From Alphaproteobacteria bacterium (GTDB lineage Bacteria; Pseudomonadota; Alphaproteobacteria; Caulobacterales; Maricaulaceae): a stretch of DNA of 64,000 bases. Positions 1-8,513 of this stretch are shown piece after piece. Position 1 is the first letter of the stretch. Every line of letters starts with the position of its first letter. The stretch covers positions 558,001 through 622,000 of the forward strand of contig WGOD01000001.1 in NCBI GenBank assembly GCA_016124205.1, given 5' to 3'. The notes below the pieces were generated by a model. That model saw only the letters and a list, made by a program, of their open reading frames with translations, ran no database searches and had not been told where the DNA came from. The translations under genes and the position numbers were made by a program.

Positions 1-69
1 GACCTTGTCCTCTTCGACGTCGAGGTGCTCGACAACGATCTTCTGGACCCGTTCAAAGACATCAGACAT
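1..69 (-). CDS. acpP: Acyl carrier protein, N-terminal part (runs off the left edge)
   Basis: The first 23 codons read MSDVFERVQKIVVEHLDVEE followed by DKV, the typical start of bacterial acyl carrier protein. ACP carries growing acyl chains on a phosphopantetheine arm during type II fatty-acid synthesis in the cytoplasm. The modified serine lies further along and is outside the window. The gene follows fabD and fabG on the same strand, the usual fabD-fabG-acpP order. Only the start is visible. Confidence 0.93.
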   Translation of the reverse strand, partial: MSDVFERVQKIVVEHLDVEEDKV

Positions 70-233
70 GGGGCAGTCCTTTTGTTCTAGCCGCTGAAAC
101 CTTACGCGGCGCCGATGCGAGCGGGAAGCGCCAAAGACACGCGCTTCCAACCTGATGATGCGGGGCTGGTAACACGAAGCCCCACGCAATGCCAGACGGT
201 CCGGGCGGGCCCGGACACGTCCGAATTTCTTCC

Positions 234-971
234 CTAGATCATCGCCATTCCGCCGTTGACGTGCAACGTCACACCGGTGACGTATCGCGCCTCGTCGCTG
301 GCGAGATAGGCGACGGCCGCGGCGATATCCGCGCCGCTGCCAAGATCGCCGGAAGGAATCTTGTTGAGGATCGCCGCTTTCTGGTCGTCGGTCAGCGCGT
401 CGGTCATCGGCGAAGCGATGAAGCCGGGCGCGACGCAATTCACCGTCACGCCGCGCGAAGCGACTTCCTGGGCGAGCGACTTGGAGAAGCCGATCATGCC
501 GGCCTTGGTGGCCGAATAATTGGTCTGACCCGGATTGCCGGTCACGCCGACGACCGAGGTGATACCGATGATGCGGCCCCACCGGGACTTCATCATGCCG
601 CGCAGGGCGGCGCGCGACAGGCGGAAATAGCTCTCCAGATTGACCTTCAGCACGTCGGACCAGTCCTCGTCCTTCATGCGCATCAGAAGCTGGTCCTTCG
701 TGATGCCGGCATTGGCGACGAGAATGTCGAGCGAGCCCATCGCCTCGGCGGCCTGCTTCGGCAGCGCGTCGACGGCTTCACCGTCCGACAGATTGCACGG
801 CAGGACATGGACACGATCGCCCAGCTCAGCGGCCAGCGCGTCGAGCTTCTCCTTGCGCGTGCCGGACAAGGCGACAGTCGCGCCCTGGGCATGCAGGGCG
901 CGGGCGATGTCGCCGCCGATGCCGCCGGTCGCGCCGGTGACGAGCGCGTTCTTGCCTTCGAGTGAAAACAT
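234..971 (-). CDS. fabG: 3-oxoacyl-[ACP] reductase
   Basis: A 245-residue short-chain dehydrogenase that reduces 3-oxoacyl-ACP with NADPH in fatty-acid elongation. The cofactor loop TGATGGIG is at residues 12-19, the NAG motif near 87-89, catalytic Ser139, and the YSATK signature gives Tyr152 and Lys156. Length matches the family. The reading frame is open further upstream, but the ATG at 971 is preferred: it has an AAAGGA ribosome site and gives the conserved N-terminus FSLEGKNALVTG. Only 5 nt separate it from the fabD stop, so the two are probably cotranscribed, with acpP downstream. Confidence 0.97.
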   Translation of the reverse strand: MFSLEGKNALVTGATGGIGGDIARALHAQGATVALSGTRKEKLDALAAELGDRVHVLPCNLSDGEAVDALPKQAAEAMGSLDILVANAGITKDQLLMRMKDEDWSDVLKVNLESYFRLSRAALRGMMKSRWGRIIGITSVVGVTGNPGQTNYSATKAGMIGFSKSLAQEVASRGVTVNCVAPGFIASPMTDALTDDQKAAILNKIPSGDLGSGADIAAAVAYLASDEARYVTGVTLHVNGGMAMI

Positions 972-976
972 GGTCG

Positions 977-1921
977 CTATCCTTTCACGGAAGCTGCGAA
1001 ATTCACGATGTCGTCTGCGCCGATCAGCGTCACGCCAGTGGCGTCCGGCGCGATGCGCTTCAGCATGCCGGTCAGAACCTTGCCGCCCGCCTCGGCGAAG
1101 GTGGCGATACCGCCCTCGCCCGCCATCCATTCAACGCTCTCGCGCCAGCGGACGCGGCCCGTGACCTGCTCGACAAGCAGAGTGCGGATCGCCTCGGGAT
1201 CGCTCTCGGGACGCGCGCGGACGTTGACGACCACCGGAACGCATGGTGCGGAAATGCTGGCCGCGGCCAGGGCCTCGGCCATCGCGTCGGCGGCCGGCTG
1301 CATCAGCGCGCAATGGAAGGGCGCGGACACGGGCAGCGGCATGGCGCGCTTCACGCCCATTTCCTGAGCGGCGGCAATCGCGGCGTCTACCGCGGCTTTC
1401 GCGCCGGAAATCACAACCTGACCGGGGGCATTGTCATTGGCGACCTGACAAACGCCCTGCGCCGACCCGGCAGCAGCGGCTTTCTCGGCCTGGTCGAGAT
1501 CCGCGCCGATCAGCGCGGCCATCGCGCCCTCACCGACCGGAACGGCTTTTTGCATCGCCTGCCCGCGCAGCTTCAGCAGCTTCGCGGCATCCGTCAGCGA
1601 CAAGGCGCCAGCTGCAGCAAGCGCAGAATATTCCCCGAGCGAGTGGCCCGCGACGAAGGTCGCCGCGCCGGCTTTGACGCCGAATTCGCTTTCCAGGACG
1701 CGCATAACAGCGAGGCTGGTGGCCATGATGGCCGGCTGGGCATTCTCGGTCAGCGTCAGTTCGTCGGCCGGTCCGTCCCACATCAGCGCGGACAGTTTCT
1801 GTCCGAGCGCGGCATCGACCTCGTCGAACACGGCGCGCGCCTCGGGAAAGGATTCGGCCAGTCCCTTGCCCATGCCGACGGCCTGGCTTCCCTGCCCGGG
1901 AAACACGAATGCGAGTGTCAT
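977..1921 (-). CDS. fabD: Malonyl-CoA:ACP transacylase
   Basis: A 314-residue cytoplasmic enzyme that moves malonyl from CoA to ACP, supplying extender units for fatty-acid synthesis. The N-terminal motif FPGQGSQ (residues 7-13) and the nucleophile motif GHSLGEYSA with Ser94 are intact. The frame is open for 29 more codons upstream, but the ATG at 1921 gives the standard N-terminus TLAFVFPGQG. It heads the fabD-fabG-acpP run. A divergent small membrane-protein gene begins about 145 bp away, so the promoter should lie in that gap. Confidence 0.97.
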   Translation of the reverse strand: MTLAFVFPGQGSQAVGMGKGLAESFPEARAVFDEVDAALGQKLSALMWDGPADELTLTENAQPAIMATSLAVMRVLESEFGVKAGAATFVAGHSLGEYSALAAAGALSLTDAAKLLKLRGQAMQKAVPVGEGAMAALIGADLDQAEKAAAAGSAQGVCQVANDNAPGQVVISGAKAAVDAAIAAAQEMGVKRAMPLPVSAPFHCALMQPAADAMAEALAAASISAPCVPVVVNVRARPESDPEAIRTLLVEQVTGRVRWRESVEWMAGEGGIATFAEAGGKVLTGMLKRIAPDATGVTLIGADDIVNFAASVKG

Positions 1922-2066
1922 GGCGGGTTGTACCCCCGGTGTTTTCGTTCCTCGTTGCATCGTCGATAGACCGGGCAAGCGCGCGCTGGCAAGCCGCGAA
2001 CGGCGCATGCTTGCCAGTGAACCGCGTTCAATTCATCGACGCGCGTTCATTTGATAAGCTCGCGGG

Positions 2067-2231
2067 ATGAAACGCTCGCTCGCAAAACGATTCCTTTCAG
2101 CGATCCTCTTCCTGCTCGTCGGCGGGGCGATCATCGTCGCGATCGGCATCATCTTCGATCCGATCAAGGCCTGCGAGGAACGCGGCGGCACCTTCGTGAT
2201 GGCCGGACGTTATTGCGAGGAGGCGGAATGA
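2067..2231 (+). CDS. Small single-pass membrane protein, unknown function
   Basis: A 54-codon ORF with ATG at 2067. Residues 1-9 are basic, residues 10-30 form one strongly hydrophobic helix, and the short tail has two cysteines (CEERGG and RYCEEAE). That layout suggests a small inner-membrane protein with an oxidised or metal-binding tail outside the membrane, but this is inference. It lies between divergent fabD and a toxin-antitoxin operon, and its stop is directly followed by the antitoxin operator. I do not recognise the family. The coding call rests on the coherent hydrophobic profile and the strong G/C preference at third positions. Confidence 0.6.
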   Translation: MKRSLAKRFLSAILFLLVGGAIIVAIGIIFDPIKACEERGGTFVMAGRYCEEAE

Positions 2232-2238
2232 TTGGCCA

Positions 2239-2268
2239 TTTTGGCTAAATTGGCTAAAATAGCCAAAA
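2239..2268. promoter_or_regulatory. Palindromic operator of the toxin-antitoxin operon
   Basis: The half-site TTGGCTA occurs at 2241-2247 and 2250-2256, and its complement TAGCCAA at 2260-2266. TTGGCTA-aaa-TAGCCAA is a perfect inverted repeat, and the first half-site pairs as TTTTGGCTA with TAGCCAAAA at 2260-2268. It is AT-rich against a GC-rich background and ends 16 nt before the antitoxin ATG. Phd/YefM antitoxins autoregulate at such sites, so an operator overlapping the promoter is likely. Confidence 0.7.
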
Positions 2269-2284
2269 CCACTGAGGCTCGATC

Positions 2285-2554
2285 ATGCGCACCTTTTCAG
2301 CAGCCGACGCCAAGAACCGCTTCGGAGAATTGCTCGACGCCGCACAACGCGGACCCGTCCGCATCGAAAAGCATGGCCGCGCCACGGCCGTGATGGTCTC
2401 GGAGGCGGAGTATGAAGAAATCGAGGCGCTGAAGCTCCTCAATCTTCGTCAGGTTCTCGCTGAAGGTGAAGCCGATATCGCGGCCGGACGAACCGTCACT
2501 CTGGAAGACGTCATGTTGCGACTGAACCGCCAAAAGCGCAGTCGTGCAGATTGA
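2285..2554 (+). CDS. Phd/YefM-type antitoxin
   Basis: An 89-residue protein. The N-terminal half (FSAADAKNRFGELLDAAQRG, then VRIEKHGRATAVMVSEAEYE) is the classic Phd/YefM DNA-binding fold. The charged C-terminal half would be the disordered toxin-neutralising tail. It should bind the palindrome just upstream and repress its own operon, with toxin as corepressor. The toxin gene overlaps its last codons in another frame, implying translational coupling. It is small but complete. Confidence 0.88.
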   Translation: MRTFSAADAKNRFGELLDAAQRGPVRIEKHGRATAVMVSEAEYEEIEALKLLNLRQVLAEGEADIAAGRTVTLEDVMLRLNRQKRSRAD

Positions 2555-2834
2555 GTTCGCTGCGCGAGCGCTCAAAGCGCTCGAGGATATCTCCGATTTC
2601 ACCGAGACCACTTGGGGGAAGGCGGTCTCCCAACGATATATCGGTTCGCTACTCGCCTCGTTGGAAAGACTGAAGGTGTTTCCAGACAATGGGCATGAAG
2701 TTGAAATCGGCCCGTTGCGATATCGACGTTTAATTCATGAAAGCCATTCCATTTACTATCGGATCGACGGCAGCCGGATTCTCGTTGTAGGCATCCTCCA
2801 CGTTCGACAGGATCCGTTCAGACATCTCACCTGA
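2544..2834 (+). CDS. RelE/ParE-family toxin
   Basis: A 96-residue protein starting at a GTG that overlaps the antitoxin end by 11 nt. It shows the ParE/RelE layout: an N-terminal helical hairpin (FAARALKALEDISDFTETTWG), a central helix with SLERLKVFPDNG, then strands with RRLIHESHSIYYRIDG, ILVVGILHVRQDP and a short tail. ParE-like members poison DNA gyrase and RelE-like members cut mRNA at the ribosome. The R-x-L-x-x-x-x-x-x-I-Y-Y-R and HxRQDP pattern fits the ParE/YoeB-like group, but the target cannot be read from sequence. No truncation is visible. Confidence 0.86.
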   Translation: MQIEFAARALKALEDISDFTETTWGKAVSQRYIGSLLASLERLKVFPDNGHEVEIGPLRYRRLIHESHSIYYRIDGSRILVVGILHVRQDPFRHLT

Positions 2835-2924
2835 GCGCCTGACCGCCCTTATCCCTTGCCCTTTGCGGCGCAATCGGCTACCTGCGCGCCTCTTGAGCGA
2901 TTGCGGTCCTCATTCCACCGACAT

Positions 2925-3020
2925 GTGACGGCGTGGTGCCGTCACGCGAATGGGGAGCCACCGCTGCGGAATCCGGCCCTTCGGTTCCAACGCGCCGCAG
3001 TCCGTAAGGAAGGGAGCCCA
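2925..3020 (+). ncRNA. Possible structured 5' leader of the rpsF operon
   Basis: The stretch before rpsF can fold into hairpins: GTGACGGC at 2925-2932 pairs with GCCGTCAC near 2938-2945, and CTGCGG at 2964-2969 pairs with CCGCAG at 2995-3000 around an inner GGAA...TTCC stem (2968-2971 with 2985-2988, an alternative pairing). Unpaired CCG triplets are present. S6-S18 autoregulatory leaders in other bacteria display a CCG next to a stem. This is a hand-drawn fold, so confidence is low. Confidence 0.35.
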
Positions 3021-3374
3021 ATGGCTTACTACGAGCACGTCTTCATCGCTCGTCCGGACCTCTCGCCTGCCCAGGCCGAGACGCTGGTCGAGGATGTGAA
3101 AACCATGATCGAGGAAAAGGGCGGCAAGGTTGCCAAGACCGAATACTGGGGTCTGCGCAATCTGGCTTACCGCATCGAAAAGAACCGCAAGGGCCACTAC
3201 GGCCTGATCGACATCGATGCCCCGGCCGACGTCATCGCCGAACTGGACCGCCGTCAGCGCCTGTCTGAAGACATCATCCGTCACATGACGCTGCGCATCG
3301 ACGAGCTGGACGAAAAGCCGTCCGCGATCCTGTCCAAGAAGGACGATCGCCGCCGCCGCGACGATCGCCGCTAG
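3021..3374 (+). CDS. rpsF: 30S ribosomal protein S6
   Basis: A 117-residue S6 that binds the central domain of 16S rRNA together with S18. It opens [20 protein letters not shown] and has the conserved [20 protein letters not shown] core; the tail is the basic, arginine-rich [10 protein letters not shown], common in alphaproteobacteria. The frame is open upstream, but the ATG at 3021 follows AAGGAAGGGAG, a strong ribosome site, and gives the conserved N-terminus. It is first in rpsF-rpsR-rplI, with 11 nt to rpsR. Confidence 0.97.
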   Translation: MAYYEHVFIARPDLSPAQAETLVEDVKTMIEEKGGKVAKTEYWGLRNLAYRIEKNRKGHYGLIDIDAPADVIAELDRRQRLSEDIIRHMTLRIDELDEKPSAILSKKDDRRRRDDRR

Positions 3375-3385
3375 GAGTTCAGATC

Positions 3386-3640
3386 ATGGCTGATACCACC
3401 ATTTCGAACCTGCCTGTCCGCCGCGCGTTCACGCGCCGCCGGAAGGTTTGCCCGTTCTCCGGCGAAAACGCGCCGAAGATCGACTACAAGGACCCGAAGC
3501 TGCTGCAGCGCTACATGTCCGAGCGCGGCAAGATCGTCCCGGCCCGTATCACGGCCGTGTCGGCGAAGAAGCAGCGTGAACTGGCTCGCGCCATCAAGCG
3601 CGCCCGCCAGCTCGCCCTCCTGCCGTACGCCGTGAAGTAG
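3386..3640 (+). CDS. rpsR: 30S ribosomal protein S18
   Basis: An 84-residue S18, S6's partner on the 30S platform. It contains [58 protein letters not shown] in segments, all family hallmarks. A single cysteine (KVCPF) remains of the zinc-ribbon type N-terminus seen in some S18 proteins. Middle gene of the S6-S18-L9 operon, 10 nt before rplI. Confidence 0.97.
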   Translation: MADTTISNLPVRRAFTRRRKVCPFSGENAPKIDYKDPKLLQRYMSERGKIVPARITAVSAKKQRELARAIKRARQLALLPYAVK

Positions 3641-3650
3641 GGAGGATCAG

Positions 3651-4265
3651 ATGCAAGTCATTCTTCTCGAGCGCGTGGAAAACCTCGGCGGTATCGGTGA
3701 CGTCGTCACCGTGAAGCCGGGCTTTGCCCGCAACTTCCTGCTGCCGCAGGACAAGGCGCTGCGTGCGACCGACGCCAACAAGGCCCGGTTCGAGCGCGAG
3801 CGTGAAATCATCGAAAAGCGCAATGCCGAACGCCGCGATGCGGCCTCGGACGATGCGAAGAAGATCGATGGCAACTCCTACGTGCTGATCCGCCAGGCCG
3901 GCGAAACCGGCCAGCTCTACGGTTCGGTCAATTCGCGTGACATCGCCGATGCGGTGTCGACCGAAAACCTGACCGTGGCGCGTTCGCAGGTCGACCTGAA
4001 AGAGATGATCAAGACGCTCGGCGTCCATGAAGTGCGCATCCGCCTTCACGCCGAAGTGTTCGTGACCGTCAACATCAACGTCGCCCGCAGCGAAGAAGAA
4101 GCGGAACGTCAGGCGAAGGGCGAAGACGTCATCGCCTCGCAGTACGATGAAGACCGCGCGATCGCCGAAGCCCAGGCGGCCGAACTGTTCGAAGCCGGCC
4201 AGGAGCCGGACGATCTGGAAGCCGTCGCGACCGAAAGCGAAGGCGAGGAAACCGAAGAGGACTAA
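3651..4265 (+). CDS. rplI: 50S ribosomal protein L9
   Basis: A 204-residue L9, which binds 23S rRNA through its N-domain and reaches across the subunit interface. The N-domain signature [19 protein letters not shown], followed by [15 protein letters not shown], is intact, then the long helix and the C-domain ([17 protein letters not shown]). It is about 50 residues longer than the E. coli protein; the extra part is an acidic tail rich in Glu, Asp and Ala (about residues 155-204), common in alphaproteobacteria. Last gene of the operon, followed by a terminator. Confidence 0.96.
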   Translation: MQVILLERVENLGGIGDVVTVKPGFARNFLLPQDKALRATDANKARFEREREIIEKRNAERRDAASDDAKKIDGNSYVLIRQAGETGQLYGSVNSRDIADAVSTENLTVARSQVDLKEMIKTLGVHEVRIRLHAEVFVTVNINVARSEEEAERQAKGEDVIASQYDEDRAIAEAQAAELFEAGQEPDDLEAVATESEGEETEED

Positions 4266-4292
4266 TCCTCTCCGGTTCATCCGCACACGATC

Positions 4293-4322
4293 AAGGCGGG
4301 CCCTCGCGGCCCGCCTTTTTCT
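4293..4322 (+). terminator. Rho-independent terminator after rplI
   Basis: AAGGCGGGCC (4293-4302), loop CTCGC, then GGCCCGCCTT (4308-4317) form a perfect 10-bp GC-rich stem that runs into a T tract. It is 27 nt past the rplI stop and closes the ribosomal operon before dnaB. Confidence 0.9.
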
Positions 4323-4440
4323 TTGCCGCCGCGCGCCTGTTTCATTGGCGTTTCACGGCTTATCCACATCACGGAAAAATAGGTGTGGTTAACGGCAAAG
4401 CGAGGTTGGGGGGCGGCCAGTGCCCGGCTATACCCATCGC

Positions 4441-5925
4441 ATGAATGCGCTGCCCGCCCTTGCCGAACCGCACGACCTCTCTGCCGACGCGCCGCCGCAC
4501 AATCTCGATGCGGAGCAGGCGTTTCTCGGCGCGCTCCTCTATGACAACGAGCTCTATTACCGGGTCGGTGACTGGCTGAAGGCTTCGCATTTCTACGACC
4601 CCGTCCATGGCCGCATCTATCAGGCGGCCTCCGACCGCATCGTTCGCGGCTCGCTGGCCGACGCCGTCGTTCTGAAAACTGATTTCGAGCGCGATGGCGG
4701 GCTGAAGGAAATCGGCGGCTCGGCCTATCTCGCGGTGCTGCTGGAAAGCGCCGCCGACAGCGCTGCGGCGGTCGAATACGCGCAGCTGGTCTATGACCTC
4801 GCCCTCAGGCGCGCCCTGATCCGCGTCAGTGCGGAACTGGCCAAGGACGCGACGGATTCCTCGCCGGAAACGCACGGCCGCAAGCTGATCGAGACGGCCG
4901 AGAAGAAGCTGTTCGAGCTGGCCGAGACCGGCGGCGCGCAGAAGGGCTTTGTGTCGTTCAAGGATGCGCTCGCGGACTCCATCGAGATGGCCGCGGCGGC
5001 CTACGAACGCGAAGGCGGCCTGTCGGGTGTCTCGTCGGGCCTCAAGGCGATGGACGAGAAGCTTGGCGGGCTTCACCCGTCCGACCTGATCATCCTCGCG
5101 GGCCGTCCTTCCATGGGTAAAACCGCGCTGGCGACGAACATCGCGTTCGAGGTTGCCAAGAATTACCAGTACGAGACGCTCGCCGATGGCACGCGCAAGA
5201 CCACCAAGGGCGGCGTGGTCGGCTTCTTCAGCCTCGAAATGTCGGCCGAACAGCTCGCGACGCGTCTGATCGCCGACTACACCGGCATTCCCGGCTACAT
5301 GATCCGGCGCGGCGAGATCGATGCCGCGCAATATGAAGAGATCCGTGACGGCGTGCTCGAGATCCAGGGCCTGCCGCTCTACATCGACGACACCGGTGGT
5401 CTGCCCATCGGGGCACTGACCGCGCGGGCGCGCCGTCTCAAGCGCCTGCACGGGCTCGACCTGATCGTGGTCGACTATTTGCAGCTGGTGACGGGGTCCT
5501 CGGGCAAGTCCGACAGCCGGGTTCAGGAGGTTTCCGAAGTCACGCAGGCCCTCAAGGCCATGGCAAAGGAATTGTCGGTTCCGGTGATCGCGCTTTCCCA
5601 GCTCTCGCGTCAGGTCGAGCAGCGCGACGACAAGAAGCCCCAGCTTTCCGACCTGCGCGAGTCCGGCTCGATCGAGCAGGACGCCGACGTCGTGATGTTC
5701 GTCTACCGCGAGGCCTACTACAAGGAACGCGAGAAGCCGCGCGAGGGCACGCCGGAATACCTCGCCTGGGAAGAGGAATTCCGCGCCATCGAGCGCCATG
5801 CCGAAGTGATCATCGGCAAGCAGCGTCACGGCCCGATCGGCACGGTGAAGCTCGCCTTCGACGCGGCGCGCACGAAGTTCTCCGACCTCGTCATGACGGA
5901 CCGGTATGACGACTCCATCCGGTGA
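4441..5925 (+). CDS. dnaB: Replicative DNA helicase
   Basis: A hexameric 5'-3' helicase of the replication fork, about 494 residues. The N-terminal helical domain (HNLDAEQAFLGALLYDNELYY) is followed by a RecA-like motor with Walker A GRPSMGKTAL, Walker B LIVVDYLQL, and the GKQRHGPIGTV arginine-finger region. No intein or insertion is seen. Two starts are possible: ATG 4441 gives a typical N-terminus, while the in-frame GTG at 4420 has a G-rich stretch upstream. The 3' end overlaps alr by 20 nt, suggesting coupling. Confidence 0.96.
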   Translation: MNALPALAEPHDLSADAPPHNLDAEQAFLGALLYDNELYYRVGDWLKASHFYDPVHGRIYQAASDRIVRGSLADAVVLKTDFERDGGLKEIGGSAYLAVLLESAADSAAAVEYAQLVYDLALRRALIRVSAELAKDATDSSPETHGRKLIETAEKKLFELAETGGAQKGFVSFKDALADSIEMAAAAYEREGGLSGVSSGLKAMDEKLGGLHPSDLIILAGRPSMGKTALATNIAFEVAKNYQYETLADGTRKTTKGGVVGFFSLEMSAEQLATRLIADYTGIPGYMIRRGEIDAAQYEEIRDGVLEIQGLPLYIDDTGGLPIGALTARARRLKRLHGLDLIVVDYLQLVTGSSGKSDSRVQEVSEVTQALKAMAKELSVPVIALSQLSRQVEQRDDKKPQLSDLRESGSIEQDADVVMFVYREAYYKEREKPREGTPEYLAWEEEFRAIERHAEVIIGKQRHGPIGTVKLAFDAARTKFSDLVMTDRYDDSIR

Positions 5926-6979
5926 GGCGGCCCCCTATCCGCGCCTGATCGTCGATCTCGGCGCGATCCGCCGGAACTACGCCCGTCTGCAGGACATGAC
6001 CGCCGGAGCCGAAGTTGCCGCCGTGGTGAAGGCCGACGCCTATGGGCTCGGGGCCGCGGCGATCGCGCCGGTCCTGCTGCATGCCGGCGCGAAGACCTTC
6101 TTTGTCGCCAATGCGCATGAGGGCGAGATCGTGCGGGCCGCCGTCGACGCACAGGCCCGCATTTTCGTGCTGCACGGTTTCTGGTCCGCCGACGTGCAGG
6201 CCATTGCCCGGTCCGCCCTGATCCCGATCATCAATTCGCCCGAGCAGCTGCGCGACTGGCTGGCTGGGCCGGCCGGCCCCTACGCCCTGCATTTCGATAC
6301 CGGGATGAACCGGCTCGGCATTCCGATGTCCGAGGTCCAGGCCGTCGCGGATCTGGCCGGACTTCGGGGCCCGGAGCTCGTCATGAGCCATTTCGCCTGT
6401 GCCGACGAACCGGACCACACTCTCAATGCCAGGCAGATCGAACGCTTCGCCGCGGTACGCAACGCTTTCCCGGGCGTGCGCACCTCGCTGGCGAACTCGG
6501 CCGGCTGCCTGCTCGACGCACCGGCGCATGGGGACCTCGTCCGGCCGGGCATCGCGCTCTACGGCGGGGCGCCGCGCGCGACGGAGGCGAATCCGTTTGA
6601 ATCCGCTGTCACGGTCGAAACCCCGATCCTGCAAGTCCGCTCGGCCCAGCCCGGCGAGACGGCCGGCTACGGCGCGACCTGGACGAGCGATGCCGACCGC
6701 AGGTTGGCCGTCGTGGCGCTCGGCTATGCCGACGGCATGTTCCGCGCGGCGCAAAAGGGCGGGTATGGCCGTATCGGGGGCGTGAAACTCCCCATCGCGG
6801 GCCGCGTCTCGATGGATCTGATCACGCTCGATGTGACCGAAGCGGGCGATGCCGCGAAGCCGGGCGAGATCGTCCGCTTCCTCGGCCCCGATCTCGACGT
6901 CTTCGCCGCCGCTTCCGGCACGCTGGCCTATGAGGTTCTGACGCGTCTGGGGCCGCGTCTTGAACGGGTTTACGTCTAG
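5906..6979 (+). CDS. alr: Alanine racemase
   Basis: A 357-residue PLP enzyme making D-alanine for peptidoglycan. The PLP-binding lysine is Lys42 in AAVVKADAYGLG. The second catalytic residue is the tyrosine of GYGATW in the C-terminal beta domain. Other signatures are HFDTGMNRLG, RPGIALYGG and GRVSMDLITLDVT. It could be the biosynthetic or the catabolic paralogue; its place behind dnaB, as in many alphaproteobacteria, favours the housekeeping enzyme. It begins inside the end of dnaB. Confidence 0.95.
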   Translation: MTTPSGEAAPYPRLIVDLGAIRRNYARLQDMTAGAEVAAVVKADAYGLGAAAIAPVLLHAGAKTFFVANAHEGEIVRAAVDAQARIFVLHGFWSADVQAIARSALIPIINSPEQLRDWLAGPAGPYALHFDTGMNRLGIPMSEVQAVADLAGLRGPELVMSHFACADEPDHTLNARQIERFAAVRNAFPGVRTSLANSAGCLLDAPAHGDLVRPGIALYGGAPRATEANPFESAVTVETPILQVRSAQPGETAGYGATWTSDADRRLAVVALGYADGMFRAAQKGGYGRIGGVKLPIAGRVSMDLITLDVTEAGDAAKPGEIVRFLGPDLDVFAAASGTLAYEVLTRLGPRLERVYV

Positions 6980-6985
6980 TCCTGC

Positions 6986-7053
6986 CGTCACCCCGCGAAG
7001 GCGGGGGTCCAGTCTCGCGCCGGTTCTGGATTCCCGCCTGCGCGGGAATGACG
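6986..7053. repeat. Palindromic intergenic repeat, family A, copy 1
   Basis: Two facing hairpin units: one around CCCCGCGAAGGCGGGG ending GGTCCAG (6986-7012), and one running TTCTGGATTCCCGCC to GCGGGAATGACG (about 7024-7053). The second is close to the reverse complement of the first. The same pair recurs at 41222-41290 and, diverged, at 34055-34121. It fills the gap between alr and radA. Confidence 0.85.
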
Positions 7054-7127
7054 ACTGAGGGAGTTCTTGCCCTCTCCCGCCCCTGTCCCGAAACTGAAGC
7101 CCCGTCGCCGCTGACCGATTCGAATCC

Positions 7128-8510
7128 ATGGCCCGTTCCGACACCGTTTTCGTTTGCCAGAGCTGTGGCGGCTTCCAGCCGAAATGGTCGGGCCGCTGCG
7201 ATTCCTGCGGCGAATGGAATACGCTGATGGAAGAAGCGGCGGGTGCGTCTGCGCCGCTCGGTTCCTCGGCTAGTGCGCCCAAGAAGACGCGGCGCGGCAA
7301 GATCGATTTCGTCGATCTCGGCGGCGACAGCCCGGATCCCACGCGCCTGCAATCGGGGATCGCCGAGTTCGACCGGGTCTGCGGCGGCGGTCTCGTTCCC
7401 GCGTCCGCGCTGCTGGTCGGGGGGGATCCCGGCATCGGCAAATCCACGCTGCTGCTGCAGGCCGTCGCCGGGCTGGCGCGCAAGGGCGTGACGACCGCCT
7501 ATGTCTCGGGCGAGGAATCCGCCGGACAGGTGCGCCGCCGCGCCAAACGGCTCGGCCTCGCCGATGCGCCGGTCCAGCTGGCGGCGGAAACCGCCCTCAC
7601 CGCCATCCTCGACGGGCTGAAGGCGGAAAAGCCCGACATCGTCATCATCGACTCCATCCAGACGATGTGGACCGACCAGCTCGCCGCCGCGCCCGGAACC
7701 GTCGCCCAGGTGCGAGCCTGCGCGCAGGAACTGACGCGGTTCGCCAAGAAGACGGGCGCGTGCGTCCTCCTCGTCGGTCACGTCACCAAGGACGGGCAGA
7801 TCGCAGGCCCCCGGGTCGTGGAGCACATGGTCGATGCCGTGCTCTATTTCGAAGGCGAGCGCAGCCACCAGTTCCGCATCCTGCGCGCGGTGAAGAACCG
7901 CTTCGGCCCGACCGACGAGATCGGCGTCTTCGAGATGGGCGATGGCGGGCTACAGGAAGTCGCCAACCCGTCCGCCCTGTTTCTCGACGGTCGCGGTGAG
8001 CCGGCCTCCGGCGCGGCGGTCTTTGCCGGCATGGAAGGCACGCGCCCGGTCCTGACCGAGATCCAGGCGCTGGTCGCACAATCCCCGCTCGGCACGCCCC
8101 GGCGGACGGTCGTCGGCTGGGATTCGGGGCGGCTCGCCATGGTGCTGGCCGTGCTCGAGGCGCGCTGCGGTCTCGCCTTCGGCGGACGCGACGTCTACCT
8201 CAACGTTGCCGGCGGTCTGAAGATCGCCGAGCCCGCCGCCGACCTTGCCGTCGCCGCGGCGCTGGTCTCCTCCGCGCTCGATGTGCCCCTGCCCGCTGAT
8301 TCGGTCGTGTTCGGCGAAATCAGCCTCTCGGGCGATGTGCGTCCGGTCGGCCGCGCTGAAGCCCGCCTCAAGGAGGCCGCAAAGCTGGGGTTTTCGAAAG
8401 CGCTGGCACCTTCGAATGCGACGGAACTTGCAGCCGGTGTTACAGTCAGCGGCGTATCGAGTGTGATCGATCTGGTGCGCCGGATCGAGGCACTCAGCGT
8501 AAAGGAGTAA
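7128..8510 (+). CDS. radA: DNA repair protein RadA (branch-migration ATPase)
   Basis: A 460-residue RecA-related protein that drives branch migration in recombinational repair. It has a four-cysteine zinc finger (Cys10, Cys13, Cys24, Cys27), Walker A GGDPGIGKST, the RadA-specific KNRFG motif, and a C-terminal Lon-protease-like domain (VYLNVAGGLKIAEPAADLAVAAAL). That domain is a DNA scaffold in RadA and lacks protease function. Full length, and followed after 3 nt by cvpA, whose ribosome site lies in the radA end. Confidence 0.97.
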   Translation: MARSDTVFVCQSCGGFQPKWSGRCDSCGEWNTLMEEAAGASAPLGSSASAPKKTRRGKIDFVDLGGDSPDPTRLQSGIAEFDRVCGGGLVPASALLVGGDPGIGKSTLLLQAVAGLARKGVTTAYVSGEESAGQVRRRAKRLGLADAPVQLAAETALTAILDGLKAEKPDIVIIDSIQTMWTDQLAAAPGTVAQVRACAQELTRFAKKTGACVLLVGHVTKDGQIAGPRVVEHMVDAVLYFEGERSHQFRILRAVKNRFGPTDEIGVFEMGDGGLQEVANPSALFLDGRGEPASGAAVFAGMEGTRPVLTEIQALVAQSPLGTPRRTVVGWDSGRLAMVLAVLEARCGLAFGGRDVYLNVAGGLKIAEPAADLAVAAALVSSALDVPLPADSVVFGEISLSGDVRPVGRAEARLKEAAKLGFSKALAPSNATELAAGVTVSGVSSVIDLVRRIEALSVKE

Positions 8511-8513
8511 GCC

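Noticed and set aside
4369-5829. 486-codon minus-strand frame over dnaB
   Set aside because: Antisense shadow of a clear replicative helicase.
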